Notes: generated by a model not told the origin, from the sequence alone. A stretch of 64,000 bases of DNA from VRUE01 sp963805455 (GCA_963805455.1 CAWDUJ010000009.1:124001-188000); one strand, 5' to 3'. Positions 25,128 through 34,639 are shown, counted from the first letter of the stretch. A program made the numbers and translations.

Positions 25128-25523
25128 TCACCAGACGTAGGCGACGACCTCGCCGCCGACACCCTTCGCCTTCGCTTCGTGGCCGGTCATGACCCCGGTC
25201 GAGGTGCTGATGATCGCGGTCCCGGTCCCGCCGTCGACGCGCGGAACCTGATTGTGATTGACGTAGCGCCTCCGGCCCGGCCGCGAGATCCGCTCCATGC
25301 CGATGATGACGGGACGCCGGTCCTCGGTGTACTTGAGCCGGATGCTGATCTCCTCGCCGACCCGGCCGGGCTTGCGCGAGAAGTCGCGTATGTAGCCCTG
25401 CTCCTTGAGGATCCTCGACATCTCCATCTTCAGCCGCGAGGCCGGGATCTCGACCTCGTCATGGCCGGAGCCGATCGCGTTCCGGATCCGGGTCAGGTAA
25501 TCGCCTATCGGGTCGGTCAGCAT
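25128..25523 (-). CDS. rpsH: 30S ribosomal protein S8
   Basis: 131 residues: TDPIGDYLTRIRNAI at the start, KPGRVGEEISIRLKY in the middle, and the C-terminal ISTSTGVMTGHEAKAKGVGGEVVAYVW. It is a primary 16S-binding protein and, in model bacteria, the autogenous repressor of the spc operon. Confidence 0.97.
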   Translation of the reverse strand: MLTDPIGDYLTRIRNAIGSGHDEVEIPASRLKMEMSRILKEQGYIRDFSRKPGRVGEEISIRLKYTEDRRPVIIGMERISRPGRRRYVNHNQVPRVDGGTGTAIISTSTGVMTGHEAKAKGVGGEVVAYVW

Positions 25524-25526
25524 CGT

Positions 25527-25712
25527 CTACCAGCTCGACTTTTTCATTCCGGGGACGTAGCCCTCGTGGGCCGCCTCGCGGAGGCAGATCCGGCAGAGGC
25601 CGAACTTGCGGTAGAAGCCGCGCGGACGCCCGCAGCGGCGGCAGCGGTTGTATTCGCGCGACTGGTACTTGGCCTTGCGGCTCTGCTTCACCTTCTGGGA
25701 GGTCTTAGCCAT
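25527..25712 (-). CDS. rpsZ: 30S ribosomal protein S14, zinc-binding type Z
   Basis: 61 residues from ATG 25712: MAKTSQKVKQSRKAKYQSRE, then a four-Cys zinc site (CRRCGRPRGFYRKFGLCRIC). The short zinc form is usual in Gram-positives. It overlaps the rplE stop by eight bases. Confidence 0.96.
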   Translation of the reverse strand: MAKTSQKVKQSRKAKYQSREYNRCRRCGRPRGFYRKFGLCRICLREAAHEGYVPGMKKSSW

Positions 25713-26532
25713 CCTCTGAATTCTCCTCGTCGGCAGCGGCCTCGTCGGCCCCGCCCTCGTTGCCCTCGGCGCCGCCCTCGCCCTCCTCGGCCTCCTCGGC
25801 CTCCTCCACAGGCTTGGCGTACGCGTCGGGGTTTTCCTCTTTAAGTTGGTCCAGCGCGGCCTGCTCGGCCTCGGCCCGCGCCCGCGCCTCCTCTTTGCGC
25901 TTCTCCTCCTCCTCGGCGGCCTGCGCCTCCTCGTCGACGCCACCCGGCCGGCCGTCTTTGGCGAATGGCATTCCGAGCCCGAGCAGAAGCTCGAAGGCCT
26001 CGATGTCGGTCTCTGCGGTGGTCGTGATCGTGACGTCGAGGCCACGCACCTCGTCGATCGAGTCGTAGTCGATTTCGGGGAAGATCAGCTGCTCGCGGAC
26101 CCCCATCGAGTAGTTGCCGCGGCCGTCGAAGGAACGCGGGTTGAGGCCGCGGAAGTCACGGATCCGGGGAATCGCAATCGAGCAGAGCCGATCGAGGAAC
26201 TCCCACATCCGAGCGCGTCGCAGCGTCACCGAGAGGCCGACCGGCATCCCCTCGCGGACCTTGAACGAGGCGATCGACTTCCGTGCCCGGCGGACGCTCG
26301 GCTGCTGGCCGGCGATCGTCGCCAGCTGGCCCTGCGCCGCCTCGAGCATTTTGTTGTTCTGCCGCGCCTCGCCGACACCCATGTTGAGGGTGATCTTGCT
26401 CACCCGTGGGGCAGCCATCTCGGTCGAGTAGCCGAACCGTTTCATCAGCGCCGGAAGCACATCCTGCTCGTAGCGCTCGCGCAGGCGCGGCGGCGGCGCG
26501 GCCTGGGTGGTCGGGGTCGCTGCGGCCTCCAT
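25705..26532 (-). CDS. rplE: 50S ribosomal protein L5 with long charged C-terminal tail
   Basis: 275 residues, against about 180-190 normally. The core (about 15-193) has the L5 signature: RLRERYEQDVLPALMKRFGY, KITLNMGVGEA, GNYSMGVREQLIFPEID and DVTITTTAETDIEAFELL. From about residue 195 a Glu/Ala/Arg-rich coiled-coil-like tail (EEEEKRKEEARARAEAEQ) passes into an acidic Gly/Glu run. L5 binds 5S rRNA and the P-site tRNA. The start overlaps rplX (TGATG). Confidence 0.95.
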   Translation of the reverse strand: MEAAATPTTQAAPPPRLRERYEQDVLPALMKRFGYSTEMAAPRVSKITLNMGVGEARQNNKMLEAAQGQLATIAGQQPSVRRARKSIASFKVREGMPVGLSVTLRRARMWEFLDRLCSIAIPRIRDFRGLNPRSFDGRGNYSMGVREQLIFPEIDYDSIDEVRGLDVTITTTAETDIEAFELLLGLGMPFAKDGRPGGVDEEAQAAEEEEKRKEEARARAEAEQAALDQLKEENPDAYAKPVEEAEEAEEGEGGAEGNEGGADEAAADEENSEDG

Positions 26533-26870
26533 CAGAACGCCACCCCACTCCGCTTCGAGTAGCGCTCGCGTTTGCCGCCTTTGTCGCGGCGGACGCCAAC
26601 CCGCGTCGGTTTGTTGTCTTTGGGGTCGAGCAGCATCACGTTGGAGGCGTGAATCGGCCCCTCCTTGTCGACGATGCCGCCGATGCTGGCCGCGCGCTGG
26701 GCGTCCTGGACCGGACGCGGTTTTTCGTGGCGCTTGACCATGTTCAGGCCCTCGACGTAGACGAAGCTGCGCTTCGGTTCGGTCCGCGTCACCCGGCCCG
26801 ACTTGCCCGAGTCCTTGCCGCCGATGATCTGAACCTCGTCGCCCTCCCGAATCTTCATCGCCTTCGCCAT
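26532..26870 (-). CDS. rplX: 50S ribosomal protein L24
   Basis: 112 residues with the KOW motif near the start (IREGDEVQIIGGKDSGKSGRV) and VEGLNMVKRHEKP. It initiates 50S assembly. TGATG overlaps occur at both ends, with rplN and rplE. Confidence 0.97.
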   Translation of the reverse strand: MAKAMKIREGDEVQIIGGKDSGKSGRVTRTEPKRSFVYVEGLNMVKRHEKPRPVQDAQRAASIGGIVDKEGPIHASNVMLLDPKDNKPTRVGVRRDKGGKRERYSKRSGVAF

Positions 26871-27241
26871 CAGAGAACCTCCGGCGCCAGCGAGACGATT
26901 TTCATGAAGTTCCGGTCCCGCAGCTCGCGGGCGACGGGGCCGAAGATCCGGGTGCCCCGCGGGTTCGTCCCGTCCTGCTCGATCAGGACCGCCGCGTTTT
27001 CGTCGAACGAGATGTACGTGCCGTCGGAGCGGCCGAGCTGCTTGCGGGTGCGGACGATGACCGCCTGGACGACCTCGCCCTTGCGGACGCCGCCCTGCGG
27101 GCTCGCCTGTTTGACCGTCGCCGTGATCACGTCGCCGACACCGGCGTAGCGACGGTGCGAGCCGCCCTTGACCCGGATGCAGAGGATCTCCCTCGCACCC
27201 GAGTTGTCTGCCACTTTCAGTCTCGACTCCTGCTGGATCAC
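26870..27241 (-). CDS. rplN: 50S ribosomal protein L14
   Basis: 123 residues. IQQESRLKVADNSGAREILCIRV and GPVARELRDRNFMKIVSLAPEVL are the invariant ends of L14. GTG 27241 lies nine bases after a strong GGAAGGAGG site. The frame stays open upstream through the spacer into rpsQ, but there is no homology there. Confidence 0.97.
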   Translation of the reverse strand: MIQQESRLKVADNSGAREILCIRVKGGSHRRYAGVGDVITATVKQASPQGGVRKGEVVQAVIVRTRKQLGRSDGTYISFDENAAVLIEQDGTNPRGTRIFGPVARELRDRNFMKIVSLAPEVL

Positions 27242-27410
27242 GTGGCGGTGCCTCCTTCCAGCGCAGTGCGCCCCGGGCGAGCGAAAACCGAGCCTGGCAA
27301 GGACACAGGGAGCGCGGCGCACCCGGAGAGTGCGTGAGCGACCGAGGACGAAGGTCCGGCGAAGGTTTGCAGCCGAATGGGGCGTGCTCGGTTCGGTGGA
27401 GTCACCGTCA
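27242..27410 (-). other. 169-base spacer between rpsQ and rplN
   Basis: Unusually long for this tightly packed operon. Apart from the rplN ribosome site at its downstream end I see no gene and no strong hairpin; it could hold an internal promoter or a control element. Confidence 0.5.
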
Positions 27411-28106
27411 TCACTTGGCCTTCTCGAGAATCTCGACCAGGCGCCAGCGCTTGGTCTTCGACAGCGGCCGGGTCTCGACGATGCTGACGGTGTCGCCCTG
27501 GCCGGCCTCGTTGCGCTCGTCGTGCGCGTGCAGGGTCCGCGAGCGGCGGACGACCTTCTCGTAGGTCGGGTGGCGGCGGACGATGTCGATCCGGACGGTG
27601 ATCGATTTCTCGCCCTTGTCGGAGACGACGATCCCCTGGCGGACCTTGGCCGCGTTGGTCTCATGCTCGGCCGGGGGCGTCCCGGCGCCGGCGGCACCGC
27701 CCTCCGCTTTCAGCGCCGCGCGCTGTTTGCGTCGCAGCTCCGACTTCGCCTTCCGGGCCTCGGCGCGTTTAGCGGCGCGCTCATCATCATTGAGCTGAGG
27801 CCGCGCCTCGTGCGGCCTGCGCGACCTCTCGAGCCGCCGCCGCTCCTTCCAAGGAAGATCGTCCTCAGGACTCTCCTCAGCGGCAGGGGCAGGGGGCGAT
27901 TCGCCGCCCTCGCTCGTCGTAGAGGAATCAGACTGCGACTCCTCCTCACTCGGGCTATCGGCTTCGCCATCATCCGCCGACTCCTCCGCTTCGCGTCCGG
28001 GGTCGGCGGCCGTCTCTTCGGCGGCAGGGGCCTCGGCGGCCTCGTCCTGAGGTGCCTCGTCCTGCGGCGTCTCTTCCACTGCGTCTTTTTTCTCTTCGTC
28101 TGCCAT
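27411..28106 (-). CDS. rpsQ: 30S ribosomal protein S17 with about 150-residue N-terminal extension
   Basis: 231 residues, against about 85 for the family. The S17 OB-fold core occupies the C-terminal third (RQGIVVSDKGEKSITVRIDI, HPTYEKVVRRSRTLHAHDE, DTVSIVETRPLSKTKRWRL). Residues 1-75 are acidic and contain GEADSPSEEESQSDSSTTSE, also found in the S5 tail, and DPGREAEESA, shared with the L1 tail. Residues about 80-145 are mixed-charge and Arg/Lys-rich. The ATG at 28106 directly follows rpmC. Confidence 0.94.
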   Translation of the reverse strand: MADEEKKDAVEETPQDEAPQDEAAEAPAAEETAADPGREAEESADDGEADSPSEEESQSDSSTTSEGGESPPAPAAEESPEDDLPWKERRRLERSRRPHEARPQLNDDERAAKRAEARKAKSELRRKQRAALKAEGGAAGAGTPPAEHETNAAKVRQGIVVSDKGEKSITVRIDIVRRHPTYEKVVRRSRTLHAHDERNEAGQGDTVSIVETRPLSKTKRWRLVEILEKAK

Positions 28107-28319
28107 CTATTTCCTGAGCTCTTTTTGGACGTCGATGCCGCGCTCTCGCGCGACGGTCAGAAGCTTGGCGACGTCGCGTTTGGTGGCCCCAAGGCGGGCC
28201 GTGTTCTCGAGCTCGCCCGTGGCGTGGCGGAAACGGAGATTGAAGGCCTCCTCCTGGGCGTCCATCAGTTTCGCCACCAGCTCGTCGTCTTTCATGTTGT
28301 GGACGTCAGCCCCCTTCAT
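28107..28319 (-). CDS. rpmC: 50S ribosomal protein L29
   Basis: 70 residues from ATG 28319 (overlaps the rplP stop, TGATG). MKDDELVAKLMDAQEEAFNL and LENTARLGATKRDVAKLLTV are typical of this small helical hairpin protein at the tunnel exit. Confidence 0.95.
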   Translation of the reverse strand: MKGADVHNMKDDELVAKLMDAQEEAFNLRFRHATGELENTARLGATKRDVAKLLTVARERGIDVQKELRK

Positions 28320-28738
28320 CAGGACTCGACCCCCTCGCGCCTCACGAACCGAGTCCGGATCGGGAGCTTGTGCCCGGCAAGCCGGAGCGCCTCGCGGGCG
28401 AGGTCCTCGGGGACCCCGGCCAACTCGAACATCACTTTGCCCGGCTTGACTACGGCGACCCAGCCCTCGGGGTTTCCCTTGCCCGAGCCCATCCGCGTCT
28501 CGGCGGGCTTCTTCGTGTAGGGCTTGTCCGGGAAGACGTTGATCCAGACCTTGCCGCCACGTTTGATCTTGCGGGTCATCGCGACGCGGGCAGCCTCGAT
28601 CTGGCGGTTGGTGATCCAGCCGCGGTCGATGGCCTTGAGCCCGTACTCGCCGAAGGCGACATGGCTGCCGCCCTTGGTGTAGCCGCGCATCCTGCCGCGC
28701 ATCTGTTTGCGGTGTTTGACCCGCTTCGGCATCAGCAT
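28319..28738 (-). CDS. rplP: 50S ribosomal protein L16
   Basis: 139 residues from ATG 28738, overlapping the rpsC stop (TGATG). MLMPKRVKHRKQMRGRMRGY, VNVFPDKP-like KVWINVFPDKPYTKKPAE and GSGKGNPEGWVAVVKPG identify L16, which helps position A-site tRNA. Confidence 0.97.
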   Translation of the reverse strand: MLMPKRVKHRKQMRGRMRGYTKGGSHVAFGEYGLKAIDRGWITNRQIEAARVAMTRKIKRGGKVWINVFPDKPYTKKPAETRMGSGKGNPEGWVAVVKPGKVMFELAGVPEDLAREALRLAGHKLPIRTRFVRREGVES

Positions 28739-29463
28739 CAGCGACCACCTCCCCCGCGGCCACGATCGGGGCCGGGGCCACGCCCGCGCTGGGGCGGGGG
28801 CGCCTCTCCGTCGCCGGGAACCTGGTCGGAGCGGAATCCCTCGGGCATGACCTCGCCCTTGTTGATCCAGCATTTGACGCCGATGCGGCCGGCGGTGGTG
28901 CGGGCCTCGTAGAAGCCGTAGTCGATGTTCGCCCGCAGCGTGTGGAGCGGGACCCGGCCGTCGGAATAGCCTTCGGTCCGCGCCATCTCCGCGCCGCCGA
29001 GGCGACCCGAGACCTGGACCTTGACCCCTTTGGCGCCGGAGCGCATCGCCGAGGTCAGCGCCCGTTTCATCGCCCGCCTGAAGGCGACCCGGTTCTGGAG
29101 CTGCTCGGCGATCGACTGGGCGACCAGTTTGGCGTCGAGCTCGGGGCGCTTCACCTCGCGGATGTTCACTTTCACCGGTTTGCCGGTGAGCTTGTGGAGC
29201 TCCTTACGGAGGGCGTCGACTTCGCTGCCCGACTTGCCGATCACGATTCCGGGGCGGGCGGTGTGGATATCGACAGCCACCTCGCCGCGGCGCTCGATCG
29301 TGATTTCGGAGAGCCCGGCGTGGGCAAGTTTCTTTTCGATGTGGTCGCGGATCTGGAGGTCCTCCTGGAGGACGTCCGCGAACCCCTTCTCGTCGAACCA
29401 GTTCGACTTCCAGTTCTGGATGTAGCCGACCCGAAAGCCACCGGGGTGGATCTTCTGTCCCAT
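28738..29463 (-). CDS. rpsC: 30S ribosomal protein S3
   Basis: 241 residues. MGQKIHPGGFRVGYIQNWKS at the start, the KH domain motif GIVIGKSGSEVDALRKEL, and GVKVQVSGRLGGAEMARTEGY with the GVKCWINKGEV end. The last 15 residues are a Gly/Arg-rich tail. It lies at the mRNA entry site of the 30S. Confidence 0.97.
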   Translation of the reverse strand: MGQKIHPGGFRVGYIQNWKSNWFDEKGFADVLQEDLQIRDHIEKKLAHAGLSEITIERRGEVAVDIHTARPGIVIGKSGSEVDALRKELHKLTGKPVKVNIREVKRPELDAKLVAQSIAEQLQNRVAFRRAMKRALTSAMRSGAKGVKVQVSGRLGGAEMARTEGYSDGRVPLHTLRANIDYGFYEARTTAGRIGVKCWINKGEVMPEGFRSDQVPGDGEAPPPQRGRGPGPDRGRGGGGR

Positions 29464-29628
29464 TAGATGCCTGCCTTCCTGGGCATGTGCGCCTGGGGAG
29501 GCGAGTGGTCGAGCAGATCAAGAACGCAGGGCGCCGCCTTTGGTGGAGCCAAAGGCAAGCCCCAGGACGCAGAGATGCGAAGCGCCGGTCGGCTCATCCG
29601 GGTGTGCATGGTCGGGGAGGCAGGCATC
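29464..29628 (-). other. 165-base spacer between rplV and rpsC
   Basis: Holds an 8-bp hairpin GCCTTTGG/CCAAAGGC (29534-29553 region). No credible coding frame. It is long for this operon and may carry regulation or be a footprint of an insertion. Confidence 0.45.
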
Positions 29629-30168
29629 TCAAAAATCCTCTCCCTCGGGGCTGAGCGCGACGGCGATGTGGCTGGTGCGCTTGTTGATCGGGGTCGCGCG
29701 GCCGAGCGCCCGCGGCCGGAACCGGCGCAGCGTCGGGCCTTCGTCGACGGTGATCTCGACGACCTTCATCTCGTCGGCGATCAGGTCGTGGTTGTTTTCG
29801 GCGTTGGAGGCGGCCGACTCGATCAGCTTGCGGATGTCGACAGCGGCGCCGCGCGGGGAGAACTCGAGCAGCGCTCGGGCGCGCTCGATGTGCATACCGC
29901 GGATCTGGTTGGCGACGAGCCGGGCCTTGCGCGGCGGAATCCGCACGTAGCGGGAGCTGGCGCGGACGACGATCGGGGCCGGCTTCCTGGCGGGCTCTTT
30001 TTTCGCTTTCTCAGCTTTTTTCGAGGCCGGTTTTTTGGCTTTTTTCCCCGCGTCTTTTTTCCCCGCGTCTTTTTTCGCCGCTGCTTTTTTGGCAGGGGCT
30101 TTTTTCGCTTTCTCAGCTTTTTTCGAGGCCGGTTTTTTGGCGCCTTTTTTCTGTTTCTCGTCAGCCAT
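29629..30168 (-). CDS. rplV: 50S ribosomal protein L22 with Lys/Ala-rich N-terminal extension
   Basis: 179 residues, against about 115 normally. The L22 core (about 68-179) shows RYVRIPPRKARLVANQIRG, ESAASNAENNHDL and GRATPINKRTSHIAVAL. The first 65 residues are a histone-H1-like Lys/Ala/Pro run built from repeats: KKPASKKAEKAKK occurs twice and KKDAG twice. The tail would be disordered and strongly basic, the opposite charge to the S5, S17, L5 and L10 tails. Confidence 0.95.
   Translation of the reverse strand: MADEKQKKGAKKPASKKAEKAKKAPAKKAAAKKDAGKKDAGKKAKKPASKKAEKAKKEPARKPAPIVVRASSRYVRIPPRKARLVANQIRGMHIERARALLEFSPRGAAVDIRKLIESAASNAENNHDLIADEMKVVEITVDEGPTLRRFRPRALGRATPINKRTSHIAVALSPEGEDF
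29998..30141 (-). repeat. 42-base perfect direct repeats inside rplV
   Basis: Copies at 29998-30039 and 30100-30141 are identical and 102 bases (34 codons) apart, so both are in frame. Between them is a 15-base tandem (CCCCGCGTCTTTTTT twice). They encode the basic N-terminal extension of L22. Confidence 0.95.
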
Positions 30169-30170
30169 CT

Positions 30171-30446
30171 CTACTCAGATCCCTTGCCGGTTCCGGAGTG
30201 GGCGCGGAAGGTGCGGGTCGGCGCGAACTCGCCGAGCTTGTGCCCGACCATCGACTCGGAGATGAAGACAGGCACGTGCTTGCGCCCGTCGTGGACGGCG
30301 ATCGTGTGCCCGACCATGTCGGGGAAGACGGTCGAGGTCCGCGACCAGGTTTTGACCATCTGTTTCTGGCCGGACTCGTTCATCGCCTCGATCCGCTTCA
30401 TCAGCGCCTCTTCGACCCAGGGGCCCTTTTTCGTCGAGCGTCCCAC
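30171..30446 (-). CDS. rpsS: 30S ribosomal protein S19
   Basis: 91 residues: MGRSTKKGPWVEEALMKRIE, RTSTVFPDMVGHTIAVHDGR and HKLGEFAPTRTFRAH. Standard S19 of the 30S head with no extension. Confidence 0.97.
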   Translation of the reverse strand: MGRSTKKGPWVEEALMKRIEAMNESGQKQMVKTWSRTSTVFPDMVGHTIAVHDGRKHVPVFISESMVGHKLGEFAPTRTFRAHSGTGKGSE

Positions 30447-30449
30447 CTG

Positions 30450-31292
<843 letters not shown>

Positions 31293-31305
31293 CGTTATCT
31301 CGGTC

Positions 31306-31605
31306 CTAGGCGGTCTCCGCGCCCTCGAACAGCTCGATCCGCTCTCCGGGGGCGAGCTGGACGATCGCCTTCTTCCAGGAGCGGGTTTTCCCGATCGGCT
31401 GCGCCAGATTCCGCCGCTTCGGCTTCGCCCGGACCTGCGCGGTCCTCACCGAGGCGACGTCGACGCCGAAGATCTCTTCGACCGCGTGGGCGATCTGGGT
31501 CTTGTGGGCGCGGTGGTCGACCCGGAACGTGTACTTGCCTTCGGCGATCAGCGCGTAGCTCTTCTCCGAGACGACCGGTCGGATGAGGATCGTGCGCGCG
31601 TCCAT
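31306..31605 (-). CDS. rplW: 50S ribosomal protein L23
   Basis: 99 residues from ATG 31605: MDARTILIRPVVSEKSYALI, KYTFRVDHRAHKTQIAHAVE and a terminal ERIELFEG. It binds SRP and trigger factor at the tunnel exit. GAGG lies seven bases upstream of the ATG, which overlaps the stop of the preceding minicistron as TGATG. An in-frame GTG (31608) is three bases earlier. Confidence 0.96.
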   Translation of the reverse strand: MDARTILIRPVVSEKSYALIAEGKYTFRVDHRAHKTQIAHAVEEIFGVDVASVRTAQVRAKPKRRNLAQPIGKTRSWKKAIVQLAPGERIELFEGAETA

Positions 31606-31673
31606 CACACGACCTCACGCTTCGCTCGCGGCGCGGAGAACCAGATCGTGACGCTTGCTCGCTCCGCGCTCAT
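31605..31673 (-). CDS. 22-residue minicistron, second copy (upstream of rplW)
   Basis: The protein runs from MSAERASVTIWF to AKREVV. The ATG (31673) overlaps the stop of the first copy and its stop overlaps the rplW ATG, both as TGATG, and GAGG precedes each start. Translation is likely by coupling, but no homologue is recognised. It may be a translational spacer rather than a functional peptide. Confidence 0.5.
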   Translation of the reverse strand: MSAERASVTIWFSAPRAKREVV

Positions 31674-31741
31674 CACACGACCTCACGCTTCGCTCGCGGC
31701 GCGGAGAACCAGATCGTGACGCTTGCTCGCTCCGCGCTCAT
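31673..31741 (-). CDS. 22-residue minicistron, first copy (downstream of rplD)
   Basis: Identical in sequence to the second copy. The ATG at 31741 overlaps the rplD stop (TGATG) and its stop overlaps the next ATG. Same caveats: coding by position and coupling signals only. Confidence 0.5.
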   Translation of the reverse strand: MSAERASVTIWFSAPRAKREVV

Positions 31742-32352
31742 CAGCCGAGCCTCGCCTTCAGCTTCTCCATCGCGCCCTCGGAGAGGACCAGGGAGGCGGC
31801 GCCGATCACGTCGGCGACGCCGATCGCGCCGAACTCGGCGACGGTCACCCGCTCAATGTTGCGGAAGCTCTTCAGGGCGCCCACGTCCTCGGCCTCGAGG
31901 ACGACGAGCGTGGGCCGCGCGGCATCCCATTTCGCCAGTGCCTGCGCGGCGGCCTTGGTCGAGGGAGCGTCGAAGGTGGCCGGGTCGACCAGCGCGATGC
32001 TGCCTCGCTCGGCGTGGACCGAGAGGGCCGAGCGCATCGCCTTGCGACGCGCTTTGCGATTGACCTTGACCACGAAGTGGCGCGGGTGGGGGCCAAAGGT
32101 GGTGCCGCCGCCGATCCGGTGCGGAACGCTCAGGGCGCCGACGCGGGCCCGGCCGGTTCCCTTCTGGCGCCACGCCTTCGCGGTCGTCATCGAGACTTCG
32201 CCGCGGCTGAGGGTCGACGCCGTCCCCCGCCGCCGGGCGGCGAGGTCGGCACGAGCCGTCTCGTGCACGAGCGAGTGGTGGAAGGGCTCGGCGAAGAGCT
32301 CTTTCGGAAGGTCGGCTTTCGTGGTCTTGCCGAGGACGGTCGCTTTAGTCAT
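31741..32352 (-). CDS. rplD: 50S ribosomal protein L4
   Basis: 203 residues. RRGTASTLSRGEVSMTTAKAWRQKGTGRARVG is the conserved tunnel-lining loop and GGGTTFGPHPRHF follows it. In model bacteria L4 represses the S10 operon. It overlaps rplC by eight bases and runs into the minicistron array. Confidence 0.97.
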   Translation of the reverse strand: MTKATVLGKTTKADLPKELFAEPFHHSLVHETARADLAARRRGTASTLSRGEVSMTTAKAWRQKGTGRARVGALSVPHRIGGGTTFGPHPRHFVVKVNRKARRKAMRSALSVHAERGSIALVDPATFDAPSTKAAAQALAKWDAARPTLVVLEAEDVGALKSFRNIERVTVAEFGAIGVADVIGAASLVLSEGAMEKLKARLG

Positions 32353-32974
32353 CGGTCCTCACCTCGAGCAGGGTGTTCTTCGACCCGGGAACCGAGCCCC
32401 GGACCAGCAGGAGGTTGCGCTCGGCGTCGATCTCGGCCACTTCGAGGCCCCCCTGCGTCACCCGCTTGTTGCCCATCTGACCGGGCATCCGCATCCCTTT
32501 GAAGACGCGGGCCGGGAAGGCGCTGGCGCCGATCGAACCCGGCGCCCTGACGTTGTGCGAGCCGTGGCTGACCGGGCCGCGGCTGAAGTTGTGGCGCTTG
32601 ATCCCGCCCTGGAAGCCCTTCCCGATCGAGACCCCGGAGACCTTCACCTTCTGACCGGACTCGAACGAGGCGACGGTCACGTCGTCACCGATCTTGGGGC
32701 CCTCCTCGGCGCCGAGGTCCTCATCGCGGAACTCGGCCAGGTGGCGCATCGGCGGCGCTCCGGCCTTCTTCAGGTGGCCGACCTCGGCCCGGGTCAGCTT
32801 CCCCTCCTTGACCTCGTCATAGGCGAGCTGGACGGCGGCGTAGCCGTCGCGCTCGGCGTCGCGGACCGCGGTGACCTTGCAGGGGCCGGCCTCGATCACG
32901 GTGACGGGGACGACTTCGCCGTCCTCGCGGAAGACCTGCGTCATGCCCAGCTTCCTCCCGAGGATCGCAGCCAT
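32345..32974 (-). CDS. rplC: 50S ribosomal protein L3
   Basis: 209 residues: AILGRKLGMTQVFREDGEVVPVTVIEAG at the start, and KGFQGGIKRHNFSRGPVSHGS with PGQMGNKRVTQ at the W-loop region. It is an early 23S assembly protein. The start overlaps rpsJ (TGATG). Confidence 0.97.
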   Translation of the reverse strand: MAAILGRKLGMTQVFREDGEVVPVTVIEAGPCKVTAVRDAERDGYAAVQLAYDEVKEGKLTRAEVGHLKKAGAPPMRHLAEFRDEDLGAEEGPKIGDDVTVASFESGQKVKVSGVSIGKGFQGGIKRHNFSRGPVSHGSHNVRAPGSIGASAFPARVFKGMRMPGQMGNKRVTQGGLEVAEIDAERNLLLVRGSVPGSKNTLLEVRTDD

Positions 32975-33294
32975 CAGAGTCGGATCTCGATGTCGACGCC
33001 CGCCGGCAGCGAGTCGAGGCGCTGGAGGGAGTCGACGGTTTTCGGCGACGGCTGGAGGATGTCGATCAGCCGCTTGTGAGTGCGGATCTCGAAATGCTCG
33101 CGCGAGTCCTTGTCCTTGAACGGGGAGCGGATCACGCAGTAGACGTTTTTCTCGGTCGGCAGGGGAACCGGCCCGGAGACGGTGGCCCCGGTCCGCTCCG
33201 CCGTCTCGACGATCTCACGGGCAGCGCGGTCTATGGCGTCGTGGTCATACGCCTTCAACCTGATTCGAATTTTCTGCGCCGCGATTGTCGCCAC
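32974..33294 (-). CDS. rpsJ: 30S ribosomal protein S10
   Basis: 106 residues from GTG 33294. QKIRIRLKAYDHDAIDRAAREIVETAERTG and the loop FEIRTHKRLIDI are invariant. It is also NusE in antitermination complexes. First gene of the S10 cluster, separated from tuf by 160 bases. Confidence 0.97.
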   Translation of the reverse strand: MATIAAQKIRIRLKAYDHDAIDRAAREIVETAERTGATVSGPVPLPTEKNVYCVIRSPFKDKDSREHFEIRTHKRLIDILQPSPKTVDSLQRLDSLPAGVDIEIRL

Positions 33295-33423
33295 GGTCTC
33301 TTTTCCTTTTTGTTGGTGCGGCCCTTACCGCGTGAAAGGGGCGCCGCCCCTGAACGTGGTGGGGCGCCGCCCCGGTCGTATGTTCTTTTGCAGTTGTCCC
33401 ACCGCCCCGATCGGCGCGGCGAG

Positions 33424-33447
33424 GGGGCGGGGTTTTCGGCCCGCCCC
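33424..33447 (-). terminator. hairpin after tuf
   Basis: GGGGCGGG and CCCGCCCC arms around a short loop lie within 35 bases after the tuf stop on the minus strand. No T-run, so partial termination or processing is as likely as full termination. The rest of the tuf-rpsJ spacer carries another GGGGCGCCGCCCC palindrome (about 33338-33350) and its near copy 22 bases further on. Confidence 0.5.
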
Positions 33448-33454
33448 TTGGGTG

Positions 33455-34639
<1,185 letters not shown>

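Larger units (their letters stand above)
31603..31743 (-). repeat. perfect 68-bp tandem duplication between rplD and rplW
   Basis: Copies 31603-31670 and 31671-31738 are identical, and the first five bases of a third follow (31739-31743). Each unit begins with the sequence that makes a TGATG stop/start overlap and ends with a GTGAGG ribosome site, so any number of copies preserves coupling between rplD and rplW. Each unit also contains an 8-bp inverted repeat GCGCGGAG/CTCCGCGC. Confidence 0.97.

Noticed and set aside
26870..27697. Fusion of rpsQ-side spacer with rplN as a 275-residue protein
   Set aside because: The L14 family starts at IQQESRLKV after a strong ribosome site; the spacer part is Arg/Ser-rich noise.
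31603..31743. Two-copy repeat as a CRISPR array
   Set aside because: Units are directly adjacent without spacers and lie inside the ribosomal operon; no cas genes are present.
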